Counted from the first letter of the stretch, positions 26,294 through 35,392 are shown. The stretch is 53,797 nt of DNA from Chromobacterium sinusclupearum (GCF_002902845.1 NZ_PPTF01000073.1:1-53797); one strand, 5' to 3'. Notes: generated by a model from the sequence alone, not told the origin. Program-made: numbers and translations.

Positions 26294-26905
26294 TCACCTC
26301 ATGAAGGGTTTTATCGGTTGGGCTTTACCGCCATCACCACGCGGTGCTCGGGCCGGCACAATAGGCGGTCCGACATACTGCCTGTTCTTGACTTCCCCCA
26401 TCTGATCAAATTCGGCTTCAACATGATCAGGATAAAAGTGAAGCACCAGCCGAATCGCATTATCAGGCACCCCAGGATACTGACGCAGAGGAGGCAGAAC
26501 GGCTCTGTAAGCCTTTGGCACTTCACCTGCATCCATAGCGGCAACAGAGGAATACTCCATCTGCCACTCCACAAGCAGAGGACGGTTTACATCAATTACG
26601 CTACCGATCACAATGCCGCCACCGCCACCGGCGATTTCACTTCCTTCTTTCCCGGAAACATTAAGTCCTGACTGTCCATTGACACGAAACTGCGCTATCG
26701 CACGCGAATTGTAGTTATAGGCCCGCGTCGAAAACACTCGCTCATCCGGGCCATATTCGTACCAAGCCCAGTATGCGCCAGCGAGTAACATCATCAGCAA
26801 GCCGACAATGATCCATTGCGTTCGTGTACTCAGCCTCGCCAGCCAGCTGGGACGCTTTGGATAAGGGCGGATGTCGCGGAATCGGGTCATTGAGTCATTT
26901 TTCAT
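26294..26905 (-). CDS. DUF3304-like membrane-anchored protein, probable immunity to the Tle1-like effector
   Basis: 203 residues. A short basic N-terminus is followed by one membrane helix (~30-48: WIIVGLLMMLLAGAYW), with the rest outside the cytoplasm. The outer part has the DUF3304 pattern: YNYNSRAIAQFRVNG, then a GGGGGIV segment and RPLLVEWQ. DUF3304 proteins regularly neighbour Tle1 lipases and act as their periplasmic immunity proteins. It lies three bases upstream of the effector gene. No clear Shine-Dalgarno precedes MKNDSM; MTRFRD at 26890 is an alternative start. Confidence 0.75.
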   Translation of the reverse strand: MKNDSMTRFRDIRPYPKRPSWLARLSTRTQWIIVGLLMMLLAGAYWAWYEYGPDERVFSTRAYNYNSRAIAQFRVNGQSGLNVSGKEGSEIAGGGGGIVIGSVIDVNRPLLVEWQMEYSSVAAMDAGEVPKAYRAVLPPLRQYPGVPDNAIRLVLHFYPDHVEAEFDQMGEVKNRQYVGPPIVPARAPRGDGGKAQPIKPFMR

Positions 26906-26951
26906 TCGAATGCCTGGTATGGGGACCTAGATCGGTTGTAGAAATTGTGGT

Positions 26952-27764
26952 TCAGGCAGCAGACGCCTGCTCCAGTCTGCTCCACACGGTCGCCGGCACC
27001 TGCTGCAAAGCTTCTTCTAACGCCACGCCGTGCGCGATACCGGCAAGATGTGGCGCCACTTCCGCATCCTGGTCAAACTCGGGATGGAAGGCGCACGCCA
27101 GCTCGGCAAAACACTGCAAATCCCCCTGGGTGGTCAACCCCAAGGCATGAGCGCGGCCCAAGGCCTGGTAAATCACATCGACGTTGCGGGCTTGCGGAGA
27201 GGGCATGCCCATCCAAACTTGCCATGCCAAGCCCCAGTTGGCGCAAGCATCCAATTGGGCATCCTCCAGCTCCCAGGCGGCATCGGCGGCGATCTGCCCG
27301 GTGGGAACGCTCCATTCAAACCACTGTTGCTCCGCGTCCATACAAGCCAGGCTGCTCACAGGCGCGCATAGCAGCTGCCATTGCTCGGTCGTCAAAATAT
27401 CCGGCAATCGGGACAGCAAGCGCGGATCGTAATAGCGAAACACGATCTTGCCCAAGCTGGTTTCAGGCTGGATCATGCTGGCCAAGTGCGCCGCCAGCTG
27501 CTCGGCGGATAATGCGCTCCACAGCCACACCACTGCGGGCACGTGATGGCTCATGGTCAGCAATTGCTGTAAACGAGCGACCGGCATGTTGTCGTCCAGA
27601 GTCAGCAAGACGGGCGACGCTTCCCGCGGCAAACCCAAGCCATCAAACAACCACTGTTGCTCGCCAGCGAAAGCCGTCAACCAGCGGGCGAGCTTATCGT
27701 CAGCCGTGGGATCAAGCAAAACGTAAGTGGGCAAAGCGGCATTACGCCATGGATATTCCATCAT
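26952..27764 (-). CDS. DUF4123 T6SS effector adaptor (Tap/Tec)
   Basis: 270 residues. The N-terminal ~125 residues fit DUF4123: YVLLDPTADDK, LFDGL, VWLWS, and the typical FRYYDPRLL. Adaptors of this family bind the VgrG tip and the effector before secretion. The ATG directly follows the vgrG stop, so the two are translationally coupled. It should load the Tle1-like protein encoded two genes downstream. The first T6SS island in this window has no DUF4123 gene. Confidence 0.9.
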   Translation of the reverse strand: MMEYPWRNAALPTYVLLDPTADDKLARWLTAFAGEQQWLFDGLGLPREASPVLLTLDDNMPVARLQQLLTMSHHVPAVVWLWSALSAEQLAAHLASMIQPETSLGKIVFRYYDPRLLSRLPDILTTEQWQLLCAPVSSLACMDAEQQWFEWSVPTGQIAADAAWELEDAQLDACANWGLAWQVWMGMPSPQARNVDVIYQALGRAHALGLTTQGDLQCFAELACAFHPEFDQDAEVAPHLAGIAHGVALEEALQQVPATVWSRLEQASAA

Positions 27765-30401
27765 TTACGCTCCCGGCGGTACGATAAAACTGGCCTTCTT
27801 GGCGGCTTCCAACAGACAGGGCAGGCAGAAATCACCAGGCAGCACCGGCAACGGCTTACCTAAGCTATCTGGCCCACTCAGATCATGGCTGGCACCTTTC
27901 ACGCTGACGGTGCCGGGCGCATGCACTTCGATATTGCCTCCCGCAATGCGGAAGTAAGCGCCGCCGGCAGTGAACAGGATTTCCTTTTTGGCGTTGATCT
28001 CGATCCGCTGTTTGCAGGAGGTGATAGTGACGTCCTTATCGGCCGTGATCTCCATCGCATCGCTCTGCGCCTGGACCTGTACCTTGCCTTTGGCGGCAAT
28101 CAGCTTCACCGCCACCTTGTCTTTCACCCCGGCTACGAACAGGCTGATGTGTTGACCGACATTGTGCAGCCAGCGTCGTCCCGTGCTGTGGTTGGCATCG
28201 CGCTGAGCGACCAAGTTGAGATTGGTGCCGGCTGAGATGGTTTGGCTTTGCTCGGTAACGCTGGCGATGCCGGCGGGCCCCGAAAGGACGATCAATGGTT
28301 GCTGGCCTGGTTGATCCTTGGCCGTCTTGCCGTCCTTGTCGGTATTGCTGCCGGCTTCCCAAGCCTTGAGGGCATCCAGATGATGCATCAGATGGCCATC
28401 AGGCTGCTTGCTGCCCTTGGCGTTGTCCGGGCAGATCTCTTCAGGACCCGTTTCCATGGTGTCGGCCAGTTGGCCGGTGGCGGTTTCCGCCAACGCCTGG
28501 CTTAGCGCGACGGCGGACTGCAGCTGGCTTTGCGCATGCTCGCGCGCCAGCTGTTTGCCGCCGGCGCCGTTTTGCGCTTCGGTGGAGAACAGCAGGCCGT
28601 GCGCGGCGCGGATGGCGCCGTGCTGGTCGGTGCGCAGTTCGAAGCCTTCGCCACGCGGCTGGGCTTTGCCGTTGCTGCGCGGGTGGGTGAGGAAGCCTTG
28701 GTTGAGCTGAGTCTTGCCGGATTCGGAGCTGAGTTTGGCGCGGACTTCGCCCGGCGTGTCATCGAACAGCAGTTCGTTGTAGCCGCCGCCCTGGTGTTCC
28801 TTGGATTTGATCCCGGACAGCGTTTTGTTGGCGGGCAGCGCGCCGGCGCCGCTGAAGTCGGGTGTCGGGTGGCTGCCGTTGTAGAACACGCCGGTGACCA
28901 GCGGTCGGTCGATGTCGCCTTCGATGAAGTCGACCAGCACTTCCTGGCCGATGCGCGGGATGAACTGGTGGCCGAAACCGGCACCGGCGCTGGGCATGGC
29001 CACGCGCAGCCAGCATGAAGATTTATCGTCGAGATTGGCGCCGAATTGGGCGTGTTCCTCTGGCCGTTGCCAGTGGAACTGCACCTTGATGCGGCCTTGG
29101 GCGTCGGTGTAGATCTCGTCGGCCACTTGGTCGCTCGGTTCGGCCGGGCCGACCACGGTGGCGGTCTGCACGCCGCGCGATTTCGGTTTGGCCAGCGGCG
29201 TGTCGGCATAGGCCGGCGTCAGCGGAATGCCGCGGCGCTGGGTCTGCAGCGTGGTGGAGAACGGCGCGGCGTCGCTGGGGGCACCGACGTGCTGGGCCAG
29301 ATCCTTGGGCAGGTTGTTGCGCACCTGGAAGCGTTGGCCGGTGACCACGAATTCGCGGTGTTGCGGGCTGTCGGTTTCGTGCGCCGGATGGTCGTCCAGC
29401 CGGAACCATTCGCCCGGCTGCAAGCCGCGCACGGTGCCGCTGGCGCGGAAGGACTTGGCCTGCAGGTCATGCGCCTGCTGGCGCAGCTGGGCGTAGCGGC
29501 CCAGCTGTTCATCGTCGCCGGCGTAATACAGGCCCGGCGCGTCGTATTGCGTGAGGCTGCTTTGCAGCGCCTGGCCGGCTTGGCCTTGTTCGATGCGGCT
29601 GCCGTCTTCGCTGTGCTGGGTGGCGACCGGTTTGTAGTCGTAGCTGGCCAGCGCCACGCTGCTGGGCACGATCTGGCGGGTGGCCTGCCATTCGGTCAGG
29701 CCGTCTTCGTCTTCGGTGGCGTCGGCGCGGTGGAAACGCACCCGGCTCAAGGGAGCGGCCGGCAGGCTGTGCGGGTCGTCAAACACCGCCAGTTGAACTT
29801 GCGGGCCATCGTCGTCTTGATGCAGGAAACGCCAGGCGTAGCCCTCCTCGTGCATCAGGCGGACGATGAACTCGTAATCGCTTTCGCGATATTGCAGGCA
29901 GTAGCTGCGCGGCTGGGCCGGCTGTACCTGGATGGACAGCGTCTGCACGCGAGCGAAGGCCGGGTTGCTCTGCTGATGTTCAGTCAGGATCTGCTGGATG
30001 ATGTCCGGCACCGTCAGGTCCTGGAACACGCGCGAAGTGCGACGGTGACGCAGCAGCGCGAACGGCGGCTCGATGGTCAGTTCGTACTTGGCGAAGCCGC
30101 CATCGGCGCCGGCCAGCCGGGCCTGGCTCACCACGCCGCAGCGGATAGACTCGCCGCCCGCCGCATCCTCGATGCCGATGCGCGCCGGCTGGCCCAGCAG
30201 CGACTTCAGTTCGAGATGGGTCTCCGGCGACAGGCAGGTCAGCGTGTAGCGGTAAGGTTGGGACAGACCCTCTTCGGCCTGCAGGCTCAGCGGCAGCAGC
30301 TGCTCGGCGGCGATCTGCCCGGTGCCCAATTGCAAAGTCAATACCCGTCGATCTTGGCCAAAAGCGGAGGCGAAACTGGCCAGCAGTGCGTTCAAATCCA
30401 T
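27765..30401 (-). CDS. vgrG: VgrG spike protein of type VI secretion
   Basis: I chose MDLNALLASF at 30401; a start at 30428 would lie within a hairpin. About 878 residues: gp27/gp44-like domains (~1-400, including HRRTSRVFQDLTVPDIIQQI), gp5 OB-fold (~450-530, IKVQFHWQRPEEH, RVAMPSAGAGFGHQF), then DUF2345 and a short private tail (VLPGDFCLPCLLEAAKKASF). There is no added catalytic domain. It punctures target cells and delivers cargo docked by the DUF4123 adaptor. The central and C-terminal parts are near-identical in sequence to the truncated VgrG at base 1. Confidence 0.96.
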   Translation of the reverse strand: MDLNALLASFASAFGQDRRVLTLQLGTGQIAAEQLLPLSLQAEEGLSQPYRYTLTCLSPETHLELKSLLGQPARIGIEDAAGGESIRCGVVSQARLAGADGGFAKYELTIEPPFALLRHRRTSRVFQDLTVPDIIQQILTEHQQSNPAFARVQTLSIQVQPAQPRSYCLQYRESDYEFIVRLMHEEGYAWRFLHQDDDGPQVQLAVFDDPHSLPAAPLSRVRFHRADATEDEDGLTEWQATRQIVPSSVALASYDYKPVATQHSEDGSRIEQGQAGQALQSSLTQYDAPGLYYAGDDEQLGRYAQLRQQAHDLQAKSFRASGTVRGLQPGEWFRLDDHPAHETDSPQHREFVVTGQRFQVRNNLPKDLAQHVGAPSDAAPFSTTLQTQRRGIPLTPAYADTPLAKPKSRGVQTATVVGPAEPSDQVADEIYTDAQGRIKVQFHWQRPEEHAQFGANLDDKSSCWLRVAMPSAGAGFGHQFIPRIGQEVLVDFIEGDIDRPLVTGVFYNGSHPTPDFSGAGALPANKTLSGIKSKEHQGGGYNELLFDDTPGEVRAKLSSESGKTQLNQGFLTHPRSNGKAQPRGEGFELRTDQHGAIRAAHGLLFSTEAQNGAGGKQLAREHAQSQLQSAVALSQALAETATGQLADTMETGPEEICPDNAKGSKQPDGHLMHHLDALKAWEAGSNTDKDGKTAKDQPGQQPLIVLSGPAGIASVTEQSQTISAGTNLNLVAQRDANHSTGRRWLHNVGQHISLFVAGVKDKVAVKLIAAKGKVQVQAQSDAMEITADKDVTITSCKQRIEINAKKEILFTAGGAYFRIAGGNIEVHAPGTVSVKGASHDLSGPDSLGKPLPVLPGDFCLPCLLEAAKKASFIVPPGA

Positions 30402-30409
30402 CCGAGTCC

Positions 30410-30439
30410 CAAATAAAAATACCCTCATGGCGAGGGTAT
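30410..30439 (-). terminator. Terminator-like hairpin in the vgrG leader
   Basis: On the minus strand ATACCCTC-GCCAT-GAGGGTAT is followed by TTTTTATTT, nine bases before the chosen vgrG start. No minus-strand gene lies just upstream, so it may act as an attenuator of the T6SS operon. Confidence 0.6.
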
Positions 30440-30695
30440 GTCATTGAACTAAAAGAGGATAAGAATTTTATGATGTTACGCGGGCGTCAACAACCGATGA
30501 GCGCCAAAAAGGTTGACAGACCTAGACTAAAGTACAGGTCTAACGATGAACGTGGCCCGCCATTGCGACCGGTAGAGCACCTTGCCAGCGATCCTCGGCT
30601 TGGCAAATACGCCCATTTATATCATAACCAGGGCGCCTCGTCCGGTGGCCATGGCCTACAGCCGAGTGGTTTACCGCATACGATTGGAGTCCATT

Positions 30696-31034
30696 ATGAT
30701 CGATGATCCGAATTCTGAAACTTGGCTAACGCTGCTCGTGAGTCGTCAACTCCAGCAGCGGCTCGCCAAAATGGCTGCAGCCCAACAACGGTCGGTGGAT
30801 GAGCTAGCAGCAAGCCTGCTGGATGCTGCGATTTCAGATTGGGAAAACCTGCCCCAAACCAGCTGGACGGTTCCGCTACTGGATGCAGGGGATGGCAGTG
30901 GCGATGCGCTACTGGCGATTCCCGACGAGCTACTGGCTTCTGCAGGCTGGGTAGAGGGCGATACCCTATCTTTTGAAGATCAAGGTGATGGGACGCTGTT
31001 GCTGAAAAAGGCAGGTAATAAGGAGGATGCGTAA
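30696..31034 (+). CDS. Ribbon-helix-helix plus AbrB/MazE-like protein, orphan antitoxin-type regulator
   Basis: 112 residues; TTGGAGTCC precedes the ATG. The first ~45 residues look like a CopG/RHH segment (LTLLVSRQLQQRLAKMAAA, SVDELAASLL). The last ~50 look like an AbrB/MazE beta-clasp (ALLAIPDELLASAGWVEGD, LSFEDQGDGTLLLKK). Both are DNA-binding antitoxin folds, and their combination in one short chain is unusual. No toxin gene follows; the next 80 bases are non-coding. It is possibly an orphan antitoxin or a solitary repressor. Confidence 0.65.
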   Translation: MIDDPNSETWLTLLVSRQLQQRLAKMAAAQQRSVDELAASLLDAAISDWENLPQTSWTVPLLDAGDGSGDALLAIPDELLASAGWVEGDTLSFEDQGDGTLLLKKAGNKEDA

Positions 31035-31117
31035 CTGCTAGAAGACTACCGCTGGCAGATGGCCGTCAGGCCACCAAACCCTTGAGTCTGCCATAACAGA
31101 TGGGGCCTAATAGCCAC

Positions 31118-31297
31118 TTAGTCGGGCTTTGAGCGCTGCAGCAGCGCGGCGCGCTTGAGGGCAAAGTAGTGCTTCGCCTCCTCATGTGAAACGCAGGGGC
31201 GCGGATCATCCAGCGCGGCCTGGACGGCTTGGCGAACGTACTCGTTATAAGAAATCGCAGATTCGGGAGCGAGGGGGATGGGCTCTGGCAATGGCAT
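31118..31297 (-). CDS. Small StbD/stability-determinant-like antitoxin, orphan
   Basis: 59 residues, read MPLPEPIPLA at the start with AGGAG eight bases upstream. The pattern SAISYNEYVRQAVQAALDD, RP then SHEEAKHYFALKRAALL fits the short stability-determinant/RelB-like antitoxins usually followed by a RelE toxin. No toxin frame lies downstream on the minus strand; it converges on the RHH-AbrB gene. It is either a remnant or a solitary antitoxin. Confidence 0.65.
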   Translation of the reverse strand: MPLPEPIPLAPESAISYNEYVRQAVQAALDDPRPCVSHEEAKHYFALKRAALLQRSKPD

Positions 31298-31618
31298 GGG
31301 TCTTCTCCTGACTTTCGCTACTAGTGTATTGCAGAAGGGGCGTTACATGGCAACCACGATTAAAAGCACAGCACGTCGCATGGCAGGTGGCACGGGTCAT
31401 AAGCACATCACATAACCGAGCTTATCAGCCGAGTGGTCTTGGAAAAGTTGCTTGGCCAACTCCAGGCAGCCCTATACAGCCCACTGGATGGGGCCACAAC
31501 AACGCTCAACTAGCGACTCGGACCAGACATGCAGCCCTCCTGAGGGCCTGCCGATTTCAGTTCATGGAACATCGTCGTCCGGCATAGAAAGCCCATCTGA
31601 CATACATGCGCTCCGACA
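31298..31618. other. Intergenic region, no gene seen
   Basis: 321 bases between the small antitoxin-like gene and the next minus-strand stop. An open frame exists on the plus strand but has no ribosome site or family likeness. I see no RNA gene. Confidence 0.4.
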
Positions 31619-32317
31619 TCACATCCGATAGTCGCCCAGGCGCCTGAGCACGTCTCTGCCCAATACATCAGCAAAGAGATGCAGCAACTCCCCCTGAGAA
31701 TAGGCAAATTTCTGCCGGAATGGCGACTGCTCCAACCAACACGCAAAGGCCTCGCGACCACTCAAGTAGTCGCTGCGATTGAGCCGTAGCCGGGCCTCCG
31801 CAATCAGACACAAGATGACGGTGCCGGCTTCCAAGGTGGGCGAAGCAATCAGCTCGGCGCCGAGCTCTCGAATCCCCTCCCGACTCCGCCAGAATTGCTC
31901 GCGCGCGTGGCGCTCATCGATCAGTCTGTAGCGCCACTGGCCTTTCAATTGCAAGTACACCTGCTGGATTTCAGGCCAAGTTAGTGCTTTCCGTTCGAGT
32001 ACTGACCAGAACAGGTGACGATACCAGGTGGCGGTACCGCGATAGTCCTGCTCGACCAGGCCGATCACCGATGCCTGCCCCATAACGCCATCGTCCTTGG
32101 GACTAACCAGCCCTTTCTGATACTTGTGCCAGAGACACTGCCGCTGCCCCCTCCCCTGTGAGTTGGGCGGCGCATAGAAGCGATCGAGTTCTGCCAGCGG
32201 GGCGCAAGACAGCTGCAGAACCAGCTTCACCCAGGTTGCTACTCGCAATTGCTCGTAAATGCTCCGCCGGGGACGCCCCCGCTTTTTCAGCGTGCCCAAA
32301 GCTCCACCCCATGCCAA
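31619..32317 (-). CDS. Unknown protein without ATG start, beside the Tn7-like module
   Basis: About 232 residues if it begins at the TTG at 32317; no ATG is in frame before an upstream stop. The N-terminus is basic (LKKRGRPRRSIYEQLRVATW, AT-hook-like). The rest is alpha-helical, with Trp-Tyr rich parts (WHKYQKGLVSP, WYRHLFWSVL). I do not recognise the family. Either translation begins at TTG, or the real start was removed when the neighbouring element inserted; a TGTGGAAAAA stretch begins just upstream (32326 region). Base composition is host-like. It could be the disrupted target gene or an accessory gene of the element. Confidence 0.5.
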   Translation of the reverse strand: MAWGGALGTLKKRGRPRRSIYEQLRVATWVKLVLQLSCAPLAELDRFYAPPNSQGRGQRQCLWHKYQKGLVSPKDDGVMGQASVIGLVEQDYRGTATWYRHLFWSVLERKALTWPEIQQVYLQLKGQWRYRLIDERHAREQFWRSREGIRELGAELIASPTLEAGTVILCLIAEARLRLNRSDYLSGREAFACWLEQSPFRQKFAYSQGELLHLFADVLGRDVLRRLGDYRM

Positions 32318-32505
32318 ATGGTTGTGGAAAAATATTACGCAAAACTTTCCGAATTAACAAAAAAATCTTCAACGTCAAGACCAGGCTAAATTTAGGTAAG
32401 GAATGGCTGAAACCCTTGTACAGCAAGGAAAGCAGCTTGAATTCACCCGTCATTAAGATCGAGAAGAAAGGCGGGATTAACTAACAAAAAACCCAAAAAA
32501 AGCGG

Positions 32506-32552
32506 TTTTACCTCTTGCATGGGATTTGATTTCTTGCATTGTAATTTCCCCT
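32506..32552. repeat. Tandem CTTGCAT repeats upstream of tnsAB, possible TnsB sites
   Basis: Two adjacent units of about 18 bases share TCTTGCAT followed by an AT-rich half (TGGGATTTGA and TGTAATTTC). They lie between the presumed left end and tnsAB, where Tn7-like elements carry TnsB-binding repeats. I found no matching copy at a right end. Confidence 0.35.
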
Positions 32553-32617
32553 GAGGGGCGTTTCGCACCACAGGGAAATGGAAGGAACCGTAGCCGGACC
32601 ACGACATTATCGATACA

Positions 32618-32652
32618 AACAAAACGGCCCAGGATGGTGTCCTGAGCCGTTT
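32618..32652 (-). terminator. Hairpin upstream of tnsAB
   Basis: A long near-perfect stem (AAACGGC and CAGGA with TCCTG and GCCGTTT, 32622-32652) is followed on the minus strand by TTTGTTTG. It looks like an intrinsic terminator shielding the leftward genes from transposon transcription. Confidence 0.6.
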
Positions 32653-32802
32653 GATGCCGCTCATCCAGTTTGCCGACTAGATAAGCGCAGCATACAACAG
32701 GCCTCGTTGAATTCAAGCAGCCTGAGGGTGCCTGCATTTTGCCGCATCGATACTGTCCCAGCCACGGCTCCGCGTGAACGACTTCACATGGAGTGCATCG
32801 TC

Positions 32803-35391
32803 ATGTTCAACCTGCAAGAACTCGAAACGTTCTACCTTCGACAACAATTCGGCATCCGCGCGCGCAAGGCCATCGAACGCGTCCGAAGCCATCCCCCCAG
32901 CCGCCGCGTGCGCAGCAGCGCCGGCAATGTCGCCTGCCGCTTCCCCAGCAAAAAAATGAACTGCGTGATCCAGGCGGAGAGTCACCACAATGAACTCGGC
33001 GCCATCTACCTGTGGGAGCGCGACCCTGATGTCTACGAATTCTACGATCAGCCGGATCCGATCAAACTCAGCTACACAGCCGCGTCCCGCAAGATCAGCT
33101 ACATGCACACCCCGGACTTCTTCCTGATTTCCGAAAACTTCACCGGCTGGGTGGAGTGCAAACCGGAATCGAAGCTGCAAAGCCTGGCCAAGAAATACCC
33201 GCAACGTTTTCAGAAGATCAACGGGGAATGGGTGAGCCCTCCGGGCCAAGCTTATGCCGCGCAGGTCGGCCTGGGTTACGCCCTGCGCTCCTCCCAAGAA
33301 AACAATGGCGTGCTGATCCGCAATCTCAAGTTTCTGGACGACTACTTCGATGCCGAAGCCATGGAGCCATCGCCATCCGAATACGCCCTGGTCGACCAGC
33401 TCTTCCAACTGCGCAGCTGCTACAGCCTGCATGAACTCCTGCTGGCGGAGCCACGCCCCCTTCCAGACACGATCTACAAAATGATCGTGGAGGATGAACT
33501 CTACATGGATCTGAGCGTAAGCCTGCTCAGCGATCACAGTCATGCGCTGGTTTATCGCGACTACAGCACCGCCCTGTTGATCCAGCAGCAGGCACGCAGC
33601 GCATGCCAAGTCCATCCGATCAGCTTCGAAGCCGGCAGCAAACTGCTCTGGAAGGGGCAATCCTGGGAGGTCATACACCAAGAGCAAGACCAGCTCACGT
33701 TGGCCTCCTCCTCCGGGCAGATACTCCAGCTAGCCTGGGAGTCAGTCCAAGGACTGCTCAATCGCTGCGAACTACATACCGACGCTGAAGCAGAACAGCT
33801 TTCGCTGAAAAATCAAGCTTTCTCCAAGATGTCGCATCATAGCCGCGCAGACTTGCTGAGCGCCAAGCTGCGCCTGGACAAGCTTGAAGGCCGGAGCGCC
33901 ACTTCGGTGCGGAGCTTACGCCGCTACCGCCATAACTATCAGCAGGCCAAAGACCTGATGGGGAACGGCTTTGTCGGCCTGATCGACCAAACTGCGCGCA
34001 AGGGCAATCGAACACCTCGCTTATCGGAAGAGACCGTGGAGCGGATGAATACCGCGCTACGGGAGCACTACCTCAACCAAAGCAACGCCAAATTGTCCAT
34101 GGCCTACGCAATGCTGCTAGGACAGTACATAGATGAGCCGGATGCCGCGCCCAGTATCAAAGCTTTTCGCAAAGCGTTGAAACGGATGCGCACCAATTAT
34201 GAGGTCAAGCTCATCCGGGAAGGCAGCAAAGCCGCTTACAACCAGAAAGAACTGGTTTGGACCGAAGCTGCAGTCTTCCCGCCTCATGGCGAGTGCCCCT
34301 TCGATATCGCTCACATCGATCACACCCAGATCGACCTGATGAGCCGTGAACTGAGCACAGACAGTAAACCTCAACGTCTCTGGCTCTCGGCAATGATCGA
34401 TGGCTACTCTCGCATGGTGCTGGCCTACTACTTCAGCTACGGCACGCCCACGTCCATCAACACCATGATGTTGATCCGTCAATGCGTGCAAAGGCACCAC
34501 CGACTGCCAAGCACCATCGTGACGGACGGCGGCAAGGACTTCGCCTCCACGCATGTAGAAACGCTCCTGGCCTCGCTCTACATCACCAAGAAAACACGTC
34601 CTCCTCATGCTCCGCGTTTCGGCGCCACAATGGAACGCCTGTTCGGCGTCCTGAATCAGGAGATCTGGCACAACCTGAGAGGCAATACCCAGTTGCTACG
34701 GGATCCAAGATCCTGCTCTCCCAGCCATGATCCACGAAAACTGGCGGTCTGGAGCCAGGAGAAAGTCGAAGAGTACTTCGAAAAGTGGCTGAACGACGTC
34801 TACGAAGTGAACCAGCACACCTCTCTACAAGCATCGCCCCGACGCGTCTTCGAGACTGGCTGCTTCACATCCGGGACCCGTGCGCACACGCACATCGCCT
34901 GCGATCTGGCCTTCTTGATTCATTGCCTGCCTCAAACCAAAACCAAGGGCCACGCTATCCACGGAGGCCGCGGCATCAAGCATAACAATCGCTACTACTG
35001 GAACAATGCGTTCCGCCAGCCGGAAGTGCAAGCCACCAAAAAGATTCCCGTGCGCTATGACCCCTTCGACCTATCCACCGTCTACGCGCAGATCAATGGC
35101 GAATGGCTGAGCTGCCGCAGCCAGGACCGCATTCGTTACCAGGATATGAGCGAGCACGCCATTCGCCACGAGGCGCTTGCAGATCATTTGCTTACAGCAC
35201 AGACGGCTGAAAAGCGGGTCGAAGACGCCAAGCGTAAGTCCGATTTTTATCGCGAGGTTCACCAAGTCGAAGCCGCCCAAGCTGAAGAGCACAAAAAGCT
35301 GGCGACTCAGGAACACGTGGAAGCCCCCACCACCCCGCCCCCGCCGCCCCTCCCATCGCTCCATACACTGACGGTTTTCGGAGATTTCTGA
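32803..35391 (+). CDS. tnsAB: TnsA-TnsB fusion transposase of a Tn7-like element
   Basis: I chose MFNLQEL at 32803 (GGAG 10-12 bases upstream); the frame is open from 32578. 862 residues. The N-terminal ~240 residues are a TnsA-type endonuclease, with likely catalytic Glu64, Asp105 (TPDFF) and Lys120 (ECK). The rest is a TnsB/Mu-like DDE transposase with HTH segments, Asp506 (AHIDHTQ), Asp575 (VTDGG) and Glu611 (TMERLFG), then a beta-barrel. A Pro-rich tail is the likely TnsC contact. Fusion of the two strand-cutting subunits allows cut-and-paste transposition and is known from several Tn7-like lineages, some CRISPR-associated. tnsC follows with no gap. I see no CRISPR array in the window. 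Confidence 0.9.
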   Translation: MFNLQELETFYLRQQFGIRARKAIERVRSHPPSRRVRSSAGNVACRFPSKKMNCVIQAESHHNELGAIYLWERDPDVYEFYDQPDPIKLSYTAASRKISYMHTPDFFLISENFTGWVECKPESKLQSLAKKYPQRFQKINGEWVSPPGQAYAAQVGLGYALRSSQENNGVLIRNLKFLDDYFDAEAMEPSPSEYALVDQLFQLRSCYSLHELLLAEPRPLPDTIYKMIVEDELYMDLSVSLLSDHSHALVYRDYSTALLIQQQARSACQVHPISFEAGSKLLWKGQSWEVIHQEQDQLTLASSSGQILQLAWESVQGLLNRCELHTDAEAEQLSLKNQAFSKMSHHSRADLLSAKLRLDKLEGRSATSVRSLRRYRHNYQQAKDLMGNGFVGLIDQTARKGNRTPRLSEETVERMNTALREHYLNQSNAKLSMAYAMLLGQYIDEPDAAPSIKAFRKALKRMRTNYEVKLIREGSKAAYNQKELVWTEAAVFPPHGECPFDIAHIDHTQIDLMSRELSTDSKPQRLWLSAMIDGYSRMVLAYYFSYGTPTSINTMMLIRQCVQRHHRLPSTIVTDGGKDFASTHVETLLASLYITKKTRPPHAPRFGATMERLFGVLNQEIWHNLRGNTQLLRDPRSCSPSHDPRKLAVWSQEKVEEYFEKWLNDVYEVNQHTSLQASPRRVFETGCFTSGTRAHTHIACDLAFLIHCLPQTKTKGHAIHGGRGIKHNNRYYWNNAFRQPEVQATKKIPVRYDPFDLSTVYAQINGEWLSCRSQDRIRYQDMSEHAIRHEALADHLLTAQTAEKRVEDAKRKSDFYREVHQVEAAQAEEHKKLATQEHVEAPTTPPPPPLPSLHTLTVFGDF

Positions 35392-35392
35392 C

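Noticed and set aside
30513..30541. TTGACA followed by an AGACCT...AGGTCT inverted repeat as a promoter-operator
   Set aside because: No acceptable -10 hexamer at 16-18 bases, so I did not list it.
30470..30706. Plus-strand frame MMLRGRQQPM before the RHH-AbrB gene
   Set aside because: AGAGGAT precedes it, but the product looks random, it overlaps the next gene and no family is recognisable. It remains possible but unsupported.
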